Shown here: positions 46,357 to 54,159 of the stretch, piece after piece | Layout: every line of letters begins with the position of its first letter | Numbering within the stretch: position 1 is the first letter of the stretch | DNA from: Caballeronia sp031450805 | Lineage (GTDB): Bacteria > Pseudomonadota > Gammaproteobacteria > Burkholderiales > Burkholderiaceae | Direction: 5' to 3' | DNA length: 64,000 bases | Assembly (NCBI RefSeq): GCF_031450805.1 | Contig: NZ_JARTVY010000002.1 | Span: 620,001-684,000, forward strand | The notes under the pieces: generated by a model | The model's input: the letters and a program-made list of their open reading frames with translations, nothing else | What the model was told of the DNA's origin: nothing | The model's database searches: none | Position numbers and translations under genes: made by a program

Positions 46357-48168
46357 ATGAAACCGGTGGTATTCGGCAGCCGTTTCGGATGGCTGCATGC
46401 AGGCGCCAGCAAGCGCGGCGTCGTGCTGTGCAACACATACGGTCACGAATACGTATGGACCTATAGCGGTATGCGTGTGCTCGCGGAAGCGCTTGCGGCA
46501 CAGGGCGTCTGGGTCTTGCGTTTCGACTATCGCGGCACGGGGGACTCATCCGGAGAAGATGCGGCGCCCGGGCAGTTCGAATCGTCGATAGATGACATCG
46601 GCGCGGCCGTCGACTTTCTCAAGGCGCAAACAGGCATCCAGCATGTGACGCTGTGCGGCTTTCGCGTCGGCACGGCATTCGCGGTGCAGGCGGCGCTGCG
46701 CCGTCCTGTGGATGATCTCGTATTGCTGGCGCCCGTCGTAAGCGGGCGCACTTATATGCGTGAGCTCAGTGTGACGCGCAAGACATGGTTCGATCAGCTT
46801 GCCGCGCCGCTGCGCGAGATACAGCCGCAGGACGGGCCGTTCAACGTGCTCGGGCAGGTTTATGGCGACGATCTGAAACGTGATCTCGAATGCATCGATC
46901 TGGCCGCAAGTGTCAAGCGCGCGGGCGTTGCGCCTGCGCGCCGCGCGTTGCTGATGCACGGACGTGTCGGCTCCAAAGACCCGCTACGCGATGCACTCGT
47001 CGAAGTCGGCGTCGACGCTCAGTCGCAGGCTTTCGAAGACATGACCGGCTTCATTCAGGAATCCGCGTTCACTGTGACGCCGAATGCGGCCTTTGCGAAG
47101 GTCGTCGAATGGATCGCGGGGGATCAGCCTCGACAAGCGGTCAAATCATTTTCGCCGTGGCCTGAAGAAGACTTGCGCATCGAAACGCCGGAAGCGATCG
47201 AGCGGCCCGTTTGCATCGGCGAGGAGGGGATCTTCGGCATTCTGTGTGAGCCGCGCCTTGCAGCGTCGCGGGGTGCGGTGTACCTGCTTGCGAATACGTC
47301 ATCGAGTTCGCGGGTCGGCGACAGCAGACTCTCCGTGCGTATCGCGCGGGATCTCGCGAGGCGCGGCATCGCTTCGTTGCGATTCGATGCGCGTGGCCGT
47401 GGCGATAGTCCGGCTGTGCCGGGTATCGCGCATTCGGACACGCCTTATAACCGCATCTACAACCCCGTGGCGACGCAAGACACGGCTGCTGCGGCCCGTT
47501 GGCTGTCGCGCCAGGGCTATAAGTCGATCCTGTCGTTCGGCATTTGCTCGGGCGGTTATCACGCACTCAAGGCCGCGGTGATCGAAACGGCTATTACGGG
47601 CGTGGTCGCCGTGAATATTCCGACGTTCAAGCAGCCGGAAGACAAGACGGCCGAAGGGATGCGTGAATCGACGCGCAACTCGATGGCGGGTTACGCAGCG
47701 TCGATGTTCGAGTTGAACAAGTGGAAAGCGATTCTGCGCGGCGACAAGAATCTTCTGCGCGTGCTTGGTTTCATCGGCAGCTATGTGACGACGCGTGCGC
47801 GTTCCCGTATTGCCGATGCGTTCAGGCTCGACAGCCTTACGCATACGCCGCCCGAGCAGGCGACGACGCCTCAGTCCATCGCTCGTGCGCTCGACGCTAA
47901 GGGCGTCAGGACGGTCCTCGTCTACGGCAGCTACGATGCAGGTCTGGATGTGCTCGCGGCGCATTGCGGCAAGCTCGGCACGCGCCTCGCGCGTTACAGG
48001 AGCGTGCGCGTGCTGACGTTTTCGGATGTCGATCATTCGCTTTTCAATCCCGCAAGCTCCGCGCAGATCATTGCGTTGTGTGAGAGCGTCAGCAAGGAGA
48101 CGAACGTGCCAGTGACGCAACCGGTTATCGCGGTTCGTGCGCCGGCTGTTCCGCTGAAGAAGGCTTAG
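46357..48168 (+). CDS. Tandem alpha/beta-hydrolase protein with altered nucleophile elbows
   Basis: The ATG at 46357 (GAGGA upstream) gives 603 residues with two alpha/beta-hydrolase domains. Domain 1 (about 1-260) has DYRGTGDSSGE and an elbow LCGFRVGTAF, where the serine of GxSxG is Arg. Domain 2 (about 290-580) has RFDARGRGDSP and an elbow FGICSGGYHA, where the central position is Cys. The late Asp/His region VLTFSDVDHSLF is present. It resembles the S33-type hydrolases associated with exopolysaccharide systems. If active, domain 2 is Cys-dependent and domain 1 is probably not catalytic. The prophage begins 68 bp downstream. Confidence 0.7.
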   Translation: MKPVVFGSRFGWLHAGASKRGVVLCNTYGHEYVWTYSGMRVLAEALAAQGVWVLRFDYRGTGDSSGEDAAPGQFESSIDDIGAAVDFLKAQTGIQHVTLCGFRVGTAFAVQAALRRPVDDLVLLAPVVSGRTYMRELSVTRKTWFDQLAAPLREIQPQDGPFNVLGQVYGDDLKRDLECIDLAASVKRAGVAPARRALLMHGRVGSKDPLRDALVEVGVDAQSQAFEDMTGFIQESAFTVTPNAAFAKVVEWIAGDQPRQAVKSFSPWPEEDLRIETPEAIERPVCIGEEGIFGILCEPRLAASRGAVYLLANTSSSSRVGDSRLSVRIARDLARRGIASLRFDARGRGDSPAVPGIAHSDTPYNRIYNPVATQDTAAAARWLSRQGYKSILSFGICSGGYHALKAAVIETAITGVVAVNIPTFKQPEDKTAEGMRESTRNSMAGYAASMFELNKWKAILRGDKNLLRVLGFIGSYVTTRARSRIADAFRLDSLTHTPPEQATTPQSIARALDAKGVRTVLVYGSYDAGLDVLAAHCGKLGTRLARYRSVRVLTFSDVDHSLFNPASSAQIIALCESVSKETNVPVTQPVIAVRAPAVPLKKA

Positions 48169-48235
48169 AGCGTGGCAAGGAGTCTGGTGACAGGTTCCCC
48201 AGACTCTCTACGGCGACGTATGGAGCATTTATCAA

Positions 48236-48263
48236 AATGTCGCTAATTTATGTTATGTCAAAT
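48236..48263 (+). repeat. Left attachment site, dif-like
   Basis: This 28-bp stretch matches the E. coli dif site, as I remember it, at about 19 of 28 positions, including the right arm TTATGTCAAAT. The 12-bp core TTTATGTTATGT (48247-48258) is repeated directly at 59395-59406. It lies 68 bp after the hydrolase stop. Confidence 0.6.
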
Positions 48264-48381
48264 ACCGGCTTAAGCGCCTGATGCAAGCATTCTCCCTCCG
48301 CCCCGCAACAATCTAAGCGCCGAATACGGCATATGAAATGCTCCTTTTCGCTCGATTGCGACTAGGAGCTTTTTTACGTCC

Positions 48382-48609
48382 ATGCTCGATCTGTTTGGCG
48401 AAGTGATTGTTACCGCCGATGACATTCGGCAATGGGTCTGCGCGGTCGCCCCGGCGTTCTGTTCTAGCGAGCGCGCCTTCGATCACTACGTGCGCGCCTG
48501 GCGGGTTGCCGACAAGGTGCGCGCCGCGAAGCTGGACGGCACCTTCGACAGCACCATAGAAAACGCCCGCGCGCGGCGGGCGTTGCTCCTGCAGCGATTC
48601 GGGTTTTAG
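48382..48609 (+). CDS. Prophage small protein, rightward at the left end
   Basis: The 75-residue protein starts at an ATG at 48382 with AGGAG about 13 bases upstream. It is helical and soluble (VTADDIRQWVCAVAPAFCSSERAFDHYVRAW, STIENARARRALLLQRFGF). It is the only prophage gene besides the repressor on the plus strand and converges on the late operon, overlapping its last stop by 4 bp. The late-operon terminator lies inside it. No family recognised; a regulatory role would fit its placement. Confidence 0.55.
   Translation: MLDLFGEVIVTADDIRQWVCAVAPAFCSSERAFDHYVRAWRVADKVRAAKLDGTFDSTIENARARRALLLQRFGF
48558..48584 (-). terminator. Leftward terminator at the end of the late operon
   Basis: A 9-bp stem AACGCCCGC/GCGGGCGTT around five bases is followed leftward by TTTTC. 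It lies about 25 bp beyond the last late gene, within the opposing gene at 48382. Confidence 0.55.
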
Positions 48610-48698
48610 GCCGTCTTCGCTTGCTTGGCGCGCCAGTACAGGAAGGCGTAGCACGCAGCCGCGCCGATGGCGGCAGACTTCCAGTTGATGTGCGGCAT
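48606..48698 (-). CDS. Prophage mini membrane protein (30 aa)
   Basis: ATG at 48698 with GGAG seven bases upstream; the product is MPHINWKSAAIGAAACYAFL followed by a basic tail ending in KTA. One short membrane span and a positive C-terminus resemble the very small membrane proteins of PM2-type virions. Last gene of the late operon. Confidence 0.6.
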   Translation of the reverse strand: MPHINWKSAAIGAAACYAFLYWRAKQAKTA

Positions 48699-48708
48699 GG
48701 ATAGCTCC

Positions 48709-48798
48709 TTATCGCTTGAGGAATCGGCCCGTCACCTTGCTGCGTGCCGGGGTCTTTTTGCGCGCCTTGTGCGCGGTCTTACGCTTGCGAGTTGCCAT
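48709..48798 (-). CDS. Prophage highly basic mini protein (29 aa)
   Basis: ATG at 48798 with AAAGGAG upstream. The 29-residue product (MATRKRKTAHKARKKTPARS...) is about half Lys/Arg, so it is likely a nucleic-acid-binding virion component. It starts two bases after the stop of the preceding gene at 48800. Confidence 0.6.
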   Translation of the reverse strand: MATRKRKTAHKARKKTPARSKVTGRFLKR

Positions 48799-48799
48799 G

Positions 48800-48949
48800 T
48801 CAGGCTCCTTTCGTGAGATGGTCCAACAGAAGTTTTTCGAGCGTCACCAGACGTTCTTTCATGTTGCGAAGGTCCGCGCGCACCGCCCCGTAAGCGACGA
48901 GCGACGCCGCGACTTGCCCGCCGACTTGCCAGAGCAGCGCCGCGTCCAT
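48800..48949 (-). CDS. Prophage small protein (49 aa), coiled-coil tail
   Basis: ATG at 48949 overlaps the preceding stop (TAATG). An amphipathic or membrane-active N-terminus (MDAALLWQVGGQVAASLVAY) is followed by a short coiled coil (LRNMKERLVTLEKLLLDHL). This resembles the layout of small phage lysis or spanin-like membrane proteins, but the assignment is open. Confidence 0.55.
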   Translation of the reverse strand: MDAALLWQVGGQVAASLVAYGAVRADLRNMKERLVTLEKLLLDHLTKGA

Positions 48950-49122
48950 TACGCGCCTGCCTTGGCCGCTTCCGGCACCAGCACGCCCGCGAGCGCCGCG
49001 CCGATGACGAGCGTCTTGCTCGCCACGTCCGGCACCGTCTGGGCCGCCGTCAGGCCCGCCGCGATGGCTGCAAAGGTTGAAGGCTCACGCAGCCGCGTTG
49101 CCAAGAATTTCAGATAGCTCAT
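48949..49122 (-). CDS. Prophage small membrane protein (57 aa), possible holin
   Basis: ATG at 49122 overlaps the preceding stop (TAATG). The protein (MSYLKFLATRLREPSTFAAI...) has a basic N-terminus followed by two weakly hydrophobic helices (IAAGLTAAQTVP; LVIGAALAGVLVP), consistent with a small holin-like protein. The endolysin gene is in the same operon at 50154. Confidence 0.5.
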   Translation of the reverse strand: MSYLKFLATRLREPSTFAAIAAGLTAAQTVPDVASKTLVIGAALAGVLVPEAAKAGA

Positions 49123-49526
49123 TACCAGTTCCCCGTACCGTTTCCAAAATCCAGCCCCGCCGCCGGTGCCGGTCCAAAAATGTTCGCGTTGCCGTCGCCG
49201 GTCAGAATTCCGACCAGCCCGCCGAATGGCCCCGCCTTGGCCGTTTCCAGCCACGACGCGCCCGGCGCAGTGGTGCCGCCCACCGTGCCGAATGACCACG
49301 TATTCAGCACGTTCGCCGGTGCCGACACAATCGCGTTGCCGATGCTCGCGCCGGGAATCGACGGATCGAGCACCGGCACGTTCACCAGTTGCCAGCCGGT
49401 GGCGGCCGTATCGCTGATCGCGCTGCCGATGCCGCCGACCGCGCTTTTCACCTTCCAGCCGGCATAGACCAGCAGCAAAAGCACACCGCCGACCGCCGCG
49501 AGTTCGAGCTTGTGCTTAGTCGTCAT
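49122..49526 (-). CDS. Prophage membrane-anchored virion protein candidate (134 aa)
   Basis: ATG at 49526 overlaps the preceding stop (TGATG). One N-terminal span (LELAAVGGVLLLLVYAGWKV) is followed by a small-residue-rich extracellular or intravirion region. The Gly/Ala/Asn-rich composition is shared with neighbouring late proteins. Probably an internal-membrane protein of the virion. Confidence 0.6.
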   Translation of the reverse strand: MTTKHKLELAAVGGVLLLLVYAGWKVKSAVGGIGSAISDTAATGWQLVNVPVLDPSIPGASIGNAIVSAPANVLNTWSFGTVGGTTAPGASWLETAKAGPFGGLVGILTGDGNANIFGPAPAAGLDFGNGTGNW

Positions 49527-49789
49527 CAGATATGCCCGAACACGCTGCCGTAGCCCGTTGCCTGTACCGACAGGCCGCCTTGCGCCGGGACCGTGCCGAA
49601 CATGTACGAGGGTTGCCCGCTCGATGCGTCCCACACGCTTTGTGTCCAGTTCGTGCCATCGTTCAGCGCGAACGTTTCGAGCTCGCGCTGATAGGCCGAT
49701 TCGAGCGCCGATGTGCCACTGTGCGAGCGCTGATAGAGCCAGCCGAGATAGATCACCGCACCGAGAAACAGGAAGTCTTTTTTCGTCAT
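49526..49789 (-). CDS. Prophage small membrane protein (87 aa)
   Basis: Starts MTKKDFLFLGAVIYLGWLYQ with one N-terminal span and then a polar region (SALESAYQRELETFALNDG). It is packed between its neighbours with a 2-bp gap upstream and a TGATG overlap downstream. Unknown function; virion membrane protein is likely. Confidence 0.6.
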   Translation of the reverse strand: MTKKDFLFLGAVIYLGWLYQRSHSGTSALESAYQRELETFALNDGTNWTQSVWDASSGQPSYMFGTVPAQGGLSVQATGYGSVFGHI

Positions 49790-49791
49790 GG

Positions 49792-50157
49792 TCAGAACCC
49801 GTAAGTGGCCGGCGCGAGCACGTTGAACATGCCGCTAAACGGCGATTCGATCACCTGCCCGGTATTGCTGTTGTAGGTGACTTGGCCCGGATCGACGTAG
49901 ACGCCGTTGCTTGAAAACGTGCCGTTGCCGAACAGGGTCAGGCCGCCCAACGTGGTGCCCCAACTATTCGCGCTGGTCGTCGCCACCGGCGATCCGCCCA
50001 AGTTGCTGATTGCGTTCGACAGCCACGACGCCGCGTTCGCGCCGATGGCCGCTTGGCCGGTCGTGGCCGGTGCGCCGGGCGTGGTTTTCTTGACCACCAG
50101 CAGCAGCACCGCCGCCGCGCCTGCGACCAGCAACAGGCCGTTTTTATCGAGCTTCAT
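49792..50157 (-). CDS. Prophage membrane-anchored protein (121 aa)
   Basis: ATG at 50157 overlaps the endolysin stop (ATGA). One N-terminal span (GLLLVAGAAAVLLLVV) is followed by a Gly/Ser/Asn-rich beta-like segment (LGGLTLFGNGTFSSNGVYVD). Likely a virion membrane protein. An in-frame extension to 50286 overlaps the endolysin gene and is not used. Confidence 0.6.
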   Translation of the reverse strand: MKLDKNGLLLVAGAAAVLLLVVKKTTPGAPATTGQAAIGANAASWLSNAISNLGGSPVATTSANSWGTTLGGLTLFGNGTFSSNGVYVDPGQVTYNSNTGQVIESPFSGMFNVLAPATYGF

Positions 50158-50813
50158 GCTGCTACCCCTCCACCGTTTGCCGCGATCACTGCGAGCGCGG
50201 TATCCATCGAAATCGTTGGTTGCCCATACGGCGAACCCGGCAGACTCGCCCACTCTTTCGCGCACTTGCCGATGGCCGCCGTCCACCGCCCCGCGAGCAC
50301 GTCCGCGAGCGCGCCGCGCCGCTTGATCAGCGCCACCGCCGCCACGTCCTGCGAGGCCGGGCTAAAGTCCGTCAGCCCGTAGCTGGCCGCGACTTCGATC
50401 CACGTGCGATAGAGAATTTGATACGCGCCCGCCGCCGTCGATGTCAGCGCGCCGCGCGTCACCGCGATGTTCGGGTGACGGCTGTAGTCGTTGAACAGGC
50501 CGCCGCCGAATAGCGTGCGGTAGCCGTTCGCGCCGGTCGTGCCTTCGCCCCGGCGAATCATCGCCAAGAACGCTTGAACGTTCGGATCGCTAACCGCCGC
50601 TGAAACCGATGTGAAAATGTTGCTCACGCTTGATCCAATGTCGTTGAAATCAAAAGACGAGGACGTATCGCCCGCGCCGCTGTCCGTGCCGTCCGTGCCG
50701 TCCGCCGGATCGCCGGTGTACACCACCGACGCCGATTGATTGGCCCACAGGACATAGGCCGCCGCCGCCAGCGTGGCCGCCGCGACCAGATAGAGCGGCC
50801 CCGGCGTTTTCAT
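50154..50813 (-). CDS. Membrane-anchored lambda R-like lytic transglycosylase (endolysin)
   Basis: ATG at 50813 overlaps the preceding stop (ATGA). The 219-residue protein has an N-terminal signal anchor (LYLVAAATLAAAAYVLWA), an acidic Ser/Gly linker, then a domain very similar to phage lambda endolysin R (GH104): FLAMIRRGEGTTG with the catalytic Glu, FNDYSRHPN, STAAGAYQILYRTW, GLTDFSPASQDVAAVALIKR and WASLPGSPYGQ. It cleaves peptidoglycan. The anchor suggests it is either a SAR-type endolysin or a virion-membrane enzyme used for entry, as in other membrane-containing phages. Confidence 0.88.
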   Translation of the reverse strand: MKTPGPLYLVAAATLAAAAYVLWANQSASVVYTGDPADGTDGTDSGAGDTSSSFDFNDIGSSVSNIFTSVSAAVSDPNVQAFLAMIRRGEGTTGANGYRTLFGGGLFNDYSRHPNIAVTRGALTSTAAGAYQILYRTWIEVAASYGLTDFSPASQDVAAVALIKRRGALADVLAGRWTAAIGKCAKEWASLPGSPYGQPTISMDTALAVIAANGGGVAA

Positions 50814-51595
50814 TGCGATTGCTCGAACCACTCAAAGCCCACCTGCAATGGCAGGTTCGGCGCGCTCGTACAGGCCGACAGACCATAGCCAGGCGGCAGA
50901 ATGAGCGGTTCCTTGAATTGCTGCATCGACACTGCCGACTGTGCGCCGCTCAAACCCGCGCACGCCGCACCGCCGTAAAAACTCGCTGGCGTGGTCGCAG
51001 GATTCGAGATGTACACCTTGGCGAGGCCAATCGGAGAACCGGCCATCTTGCTCGATACGCTCGCGCTCGTGATCTCCGCCCCGCCCGCGACGACGCCCGA
51101 CATGATGCCGAAGTTGGCGACATACGCACCGCCCGTTGAAAGCGCCGTGATGCCTTCAACGATCACGAGCTTCCCCGATCCCGCCGGATTCACCAGTTCG
51201 ACGCACGAACGGTTCGAAGCATTGGCCGGGCAAAATCCCTGCGCGAGGAATGCCGCGTTAATCTGCGTGCGCGCGAAACCCGCGTCCACCACCGCCACCG
51301 TGCCGCTAATCGTCGAATCGTCGATTTGACCGTCGCCAACCACCACCTTGCCAACAATCACCGCCGCGTTGGTGTAGTTCGCAAGCGTCCACGAATCGGG
51401 CGTCTTGGCCTTCGAGCCGAGCCGGAACGCTTGCCCCGGCGCGAGCGTCACCTTCTGGCCGCCGAGACTGCCGGGCGTGACCACAATCGACGCATCGCCG
51501 CCGCCATTGCTGCCGCTCATGTACTTCAAATAGTTTCCCGGCGCATGCACCACGAACGTCGAATAGGCCGGCACCGTGATATCGAAAATCTGCAT
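50810..51595 (-). CDS. Prophage beta-rich protein, candidate spike or vertex protein
   Basis: The 261-residue protein (MQIFDITVPAYSTFVVHAPG) is almost entirely beta-rich and Gly/Ala/Ser-rich, lacks membrane spans, and has Cys clusters (CPANASNRSC; ACAGL; SACTSAP). It is the largest soluble late protein besides the capsid protein. In PM2 the second structural protein of this kind is the receptor-binding spike, so a vertex or spike role is inferred from context only. Confidence 0.5.
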   Translation of the reverse strand: MQIFDITVPAYSTFVVHAPGNYLKYMSGSNGGGDASIVVTPGSLGGQKVTLAPGQAFRLGSKAKTPDSWTLANYTNAAVIVGKVVVGDGQIDDSTISGTVAVVDAGFARTQINAAFLAQGFCPANASNRSCVELVNPAGSGKLVIVEGITALSTGGAYVANFGIMSGVVAGGAEITSASVSSKMAGSPIGLAKVYISNPATTPASFYGGAACAGLSGAQSAVSMQQFKEPLILPPGYGLSACTSAPNLPLQVGFEWFEQSQ

Positions 51596-51598
51596 GGA

Positions 51599-52171
51599 TT
51601 ACCCCTTGTGCGCGAACGCCATCACGCCGACGATGCACACCACCGCCAAGCCCGCCGCGATCAGATATCGGTTGTCGTTTTGCGAGGCGATTTGCGTCTG
51701 CGCGAGTTGCGATGCGATGCCCGTCACCGCTTGCGTGGACTGATTGACGCCGCCCATCAGCGAGTTGGCGAGCGCCGTATTCGCTTGCAGCATCGATAGC
51801 CCCACGTCCGCAAGGTGACTGCTTGCCGTCACCGTGTCATGAATCGCGGTGTTCGCCACGCTCGTGTTGCCGTTGACCGCCGTTTGCGATGCCGCCGTGA
51901 TGCCGCCGACCGCGCCATTGACCGCCGCTTGCATGGCCGACAGCGCCGCTTGCACCGCCCCGCCATCGGTCGTGACCGAGTAGGAGCTGTAGGACGTCAT
52001 GTTGCCGTCGCCGCTGACGCCGATGCCGTCTTGCACCGCGTTGCGCTTGTCCGCGTAGGTGTTATTCGTTGTCGATGCCGACGACGACGACGAGCCGCCT
52101 TTGAAGTTGGCGGGCGTCGACGGCAAGCCTTGCCGCATCAAATGCAGTTCGGCAGGACGAAGAATTCTCAT
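51599..52171 (-). CDS. Prophage tail-anchored protein (190 aa)
   Basis: The N-terminal half has a Ser/Thr-rich low-complexity stretch (GGSSSSSASTTNNTY). The middle is helical and Ala/Gln/Asn-rich with regular heptad-like spacing. The C-terminus is a single span (YLIAAGLAVVCIVGVMAF) ending AHKG. The same C-terminal anchor plus HKG end occurs in the protein at 52886, suggesting related topology in the virion membrane. Confidence 0.6.
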   Translation of the reverse strand: MRILRPAELHLMRQGLPSTPANFKGGSSSSSASTTNNTYADKRNAVQDGIGVSGDGNMTSYSSYSVTTDGGAVQAALSAMQAAVNGAVGGITAASQTAVNGNTSVANTAIHDTVTASSHLADVGLSMLQANTALANSLMGGVNQSTQAVTGIASQLAQTQIASQNDNRYLIAAGLAVVCIVGVMAFAHKG

Positions 52172-52581
52172 TGCAGTTCCTTCCTCAAAATCACGCTGGC
52201 CCTTGCGTAGCCCGCGCGCTCTAATTTCTTCATCAGGCCCGCGCGCCGCGTTTCAATCCGCATACGCGAACACCCCGCCGCCGCCGCTTGCCGCTCGATC
52301 ACCGGCAACACCACCTGAACTAAATCCACGTCCGCGCGACCGTGCGCAAGCGTCACCTCCGCCTCACGCTTGCCGCCGCTTTCGCGGCACTCGATCACGT
52401 AGAACAGCACCGGCACGCCGTCGACCAGCACGCGGAAAAACTCGCCGGCCGCCAGACAATCGACCGCCTCCACCATGCCGCCGGACGTATCCACCTTCGC
52501 CAGCATCGACGCGCCGAACGCCGCCGCGACTTCATCGCGCACGCTTTGTGTAATACGTTCGGCCACGAGCTGCACTCTCAT
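52168..52581 (-). CDS. Prophage GNAT-like protein (137 aa)
   Basis: The C-terminal half reads like the end of a GNAT N-acetyltransferase (VVLPVIERQAAAAGCSRMRIET, then GLMKKLERAGYARASVILRK). The N-terminal half carries beta strands (EFFRVLVDGVPVLFYVIECRE). There is no membrane span. GNAT-like proteins do occur in tailless phages, where they may be structural. The start overlaps the next upstream stop (ATGA), and its end overlaps the following gene. Confidence 0.5.
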   Translation of the reverse strand: MRVQLVAERITQSVRDEVAAAFGASMLAKVDTSGGMVEAVDCLAAGEFFRVLVDGVPVLFYVIECRESGGKREAEVTLAHGRADVDLVQVVLPVIERQAAAAGCSRMRIETRRAGLMKKLERAGYARASVILRKELQ

Positions 52582-52883
52582 TTGCGCTTGACGATCACGA
52601 TCACGATGGCCGCGATGCCGAGCAGCACAAACGGGTTATTCAGGTTGATTCCGGTCGTCGCGCCGCTGGCCGCGTTCGCCAGCCCCGCCGCGAGATTCGA
52701 CACCGGGTTCGGCGTGGCGCTTGCGCTGCCGCTGCCGAAGTTGACCGCCCACCCGCTGTTGTCGACCGTGAACGCATCGAACGGCGAACTAGTCGCCATG
52801 TTCGGCGGTGACATTCCGCCGTAGAGATTGTTGAAAAACGACGCCGCGCCCGCCGCCGTTGCTTGGATCGCCAGCGGATTCAT
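52578..52883 (-). CDS. Prophage tail-anchored small protein (101 aa)
   Basis: The protein (MNPLAIQATAAGAASFFNNL) is Ala/Asn/Ser-rich with one C-terminal span (FVLLGIAAIVIVIV) and a KRK end. It lies 2 bp after the gene upstream and overlaps the gene downstream by 4 bp. Probable virion membrane protein. Confidence 0.6.
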   Translation of the reverse strand: MNPLAIQATAAGAASFFNNLYGGMSPPNMATSSPFDAFTVDNSGWAVNFGSGSASATPNPVSNLAAGLANAASGATTGINLNNPFVLLGIAAIVIVIVKRK

Positions 52884-52885
52884 GG

Positions 52886-53269
52886 TCAGCCCTTATGCAC
52901 GGCGAGCAGCACCACGGCGAACACGCCGAGAATCATCAACATCTTGTTGCTGTTGACCGCCGAGATTTGCGCCGATGCGACTTGCCCCGCCGCTTGTCCT
53001 TGCGCGACCAGTCCGAGTTGCGTGGCCTCGTACTTTTTGTAGTCGAGTTGCTGATTCGTGTTGTAGATCGACGTGAACGCCGACAGCCCGTTATTCAGCA
53101 GCGAGAACACGCCCGGCGCATAGCTGTAACCAGCGCCGCCGGTATCACTGCCCGTCACCGCTTGCGCAATCGACGGCGTGACATAGGTGCCATCGCTTTG
53201 CGGTCCGACCGTAAAGCCATAGCTGTTATTCAGGCTCATGCCGAGCGACGAAAGATCAAAGCCGTCCAT
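52886..53269 (-). CDS. Prophage tail-anchored protein (127 aa)
   Basis: The protein has a Gly/Ser/Tyr-rich N-terminal half (NNSYGFTVGPQSDGTYVTP), a helical Gln/Ala-rich segment (YEATQLGLVAQGQAAGQVASA) and a C-terminal span (MLMILGVFAVVLLAV) ending HKG. It is the first gene after the capsid-gene terminator. Probable membrane protein contacting the capsid. Confidence 0.6.
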   Translation of the reverse strand: MDGFDLSSLGMSLNNSYGFTVGPQSDGTYVTPSIAQAVTGSDTGGAGYSYAPGVFSLLNNGLSAFTSIYNTNQQLDYKKYEATQLGLVAQGQAAGQVASAQISAVNSNKMLMILGVFAVVLLAVHKG

Positions 53270-53287
53270 GTTTGTCCTTTGATGGTC

Positions 53288-53335
53288 AAAAAAAAAGCGG
53301 CCCCGACACTACGGAATCAACCGGGCCGGGGCCGC
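53288..53335 (-). terminator. Strong leftward terminator directly after the capsid gene
   Basis: Read leftward, a 9-bp stem GCGGCCCCG/CGGGGCCGC with a 21-base loop is followed by nine T residues (53288-53296). Partial read-through would give much more capsid mRNA than mRNA for the downstream late genes. Confidence 0.85.
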
Positions 53336-53352
53336 CGCTCCCACCGTGGCCC

Positions 53353-54147
53353 TTACATGTTGCCGAGCACGTCCAGCACTTCGACCACCGCCGTAACGGT
53401 ATCCGCCGCCGTAAATGTCGGATTGAATTCGAGCGCCGTTGCATCCGCCGTCTTGACCGCGTTCGCGTAGTTGTTATCCGCGCACGGGTCATACGTGTAG
53501 ATGTTCGGCTGTGCCGTCTTCTGATACTCGCCCTGCCAGAACGAGTTGACCGCAGTCGGCACGTTGTCGTGAATCACGATGCCGTTTTTCTTGACTTCGA
53601 GCATCGACAGGTTGCCGCCGTGCGCGAAATGAACGCGCTTGATCAGGCCGCCCCGGTTCGTGATGTCGATCAGCTTCATCGGGAACTTGCCCGAGCCAGC
53701 AAACGAGGACGTGAAAAGAATCTGCTTGGCGATCACGCCGAGCGGGGCCGGTGCGTTGTATTCGGTATAGCTGTCCAGCGTCGGCGCAGTGGCACCGGCA
53801 ATGGTCACTTCGACGGTCAGCGACGAGACGCCCGACGCCGTGTTGATGTTGCCCACGTACTGTTCCACCATCGACTTGGCACGCGGTTCCGTGAAATCGA
53901 TGGTCAGGAAACCGCCGTTGGCTTGAAGTCCGCGATACTGGTTGATCAGGTCCAAGCGCGATCCAAGCGCCTGATAAATGATCTTGCCGTTCACCTTGAC
54001 GTTGATGTTCGTGATCATCGACTTGGTGAACGTGGTGCCACCCAGCGCGAGAATGATCTTGTTGTACGACATGCCAATCGGCAGATTGACCGTGGCGACG
54101 CCGTTTGCGACAACGTTCGTGAAAGGCGTGTTTTTAACGAGCAGCAT
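53353..54147 (-). CDS. Major capsid protein, PM2 P2-like double jelly roll
   Basis: ATG at 54147 with AGGAGG upstream; 264 residues, close to PM2 P2 (about 269). The N-terminal part (NVVANGVATVNLPIGMSYNK, ITNINVKVNGKIIYQ, LDLINQYRG) follows the PM2 coat protein pattern NLPIGQTY...VRVELDGRL as I remember it, including the strand spacing. Position is also right: first large late gene, followed by a strong terminator. The C-terminal half (ANAVKTADATALEFNPTFTAADTVTAVVEVL) is beta-rich. No tailed-phage capsid feature is seen. A structure prediction would settle the fold. Confidence 0.75.
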   Translation of the reverse strand: MLLVKNTPFTNVVANGVATVNLPIGMSYNKIILALGGTTFTKSMITNINVKVNGKIIYQALGSRLDLINQYRGLQANGGFLTIDFTEPRAKSMVEQYVGNINTASGVSSLTVEVTIAGATAPTLDSYTEYNAPAPLGVIAKQILFTSSFAGSGKFPMKLIDITNRGGLIKRVHFAHGGNLSMLEVKKNGIVIHDNVPTAVNSFWQGEYQKTAQPNIYTYDPCADNNYANAVKTADATALEFNPTFTAADTVTAVVEVLDVLGNM

Positions 54148-54159
54148 GGGCGCGCCTCC

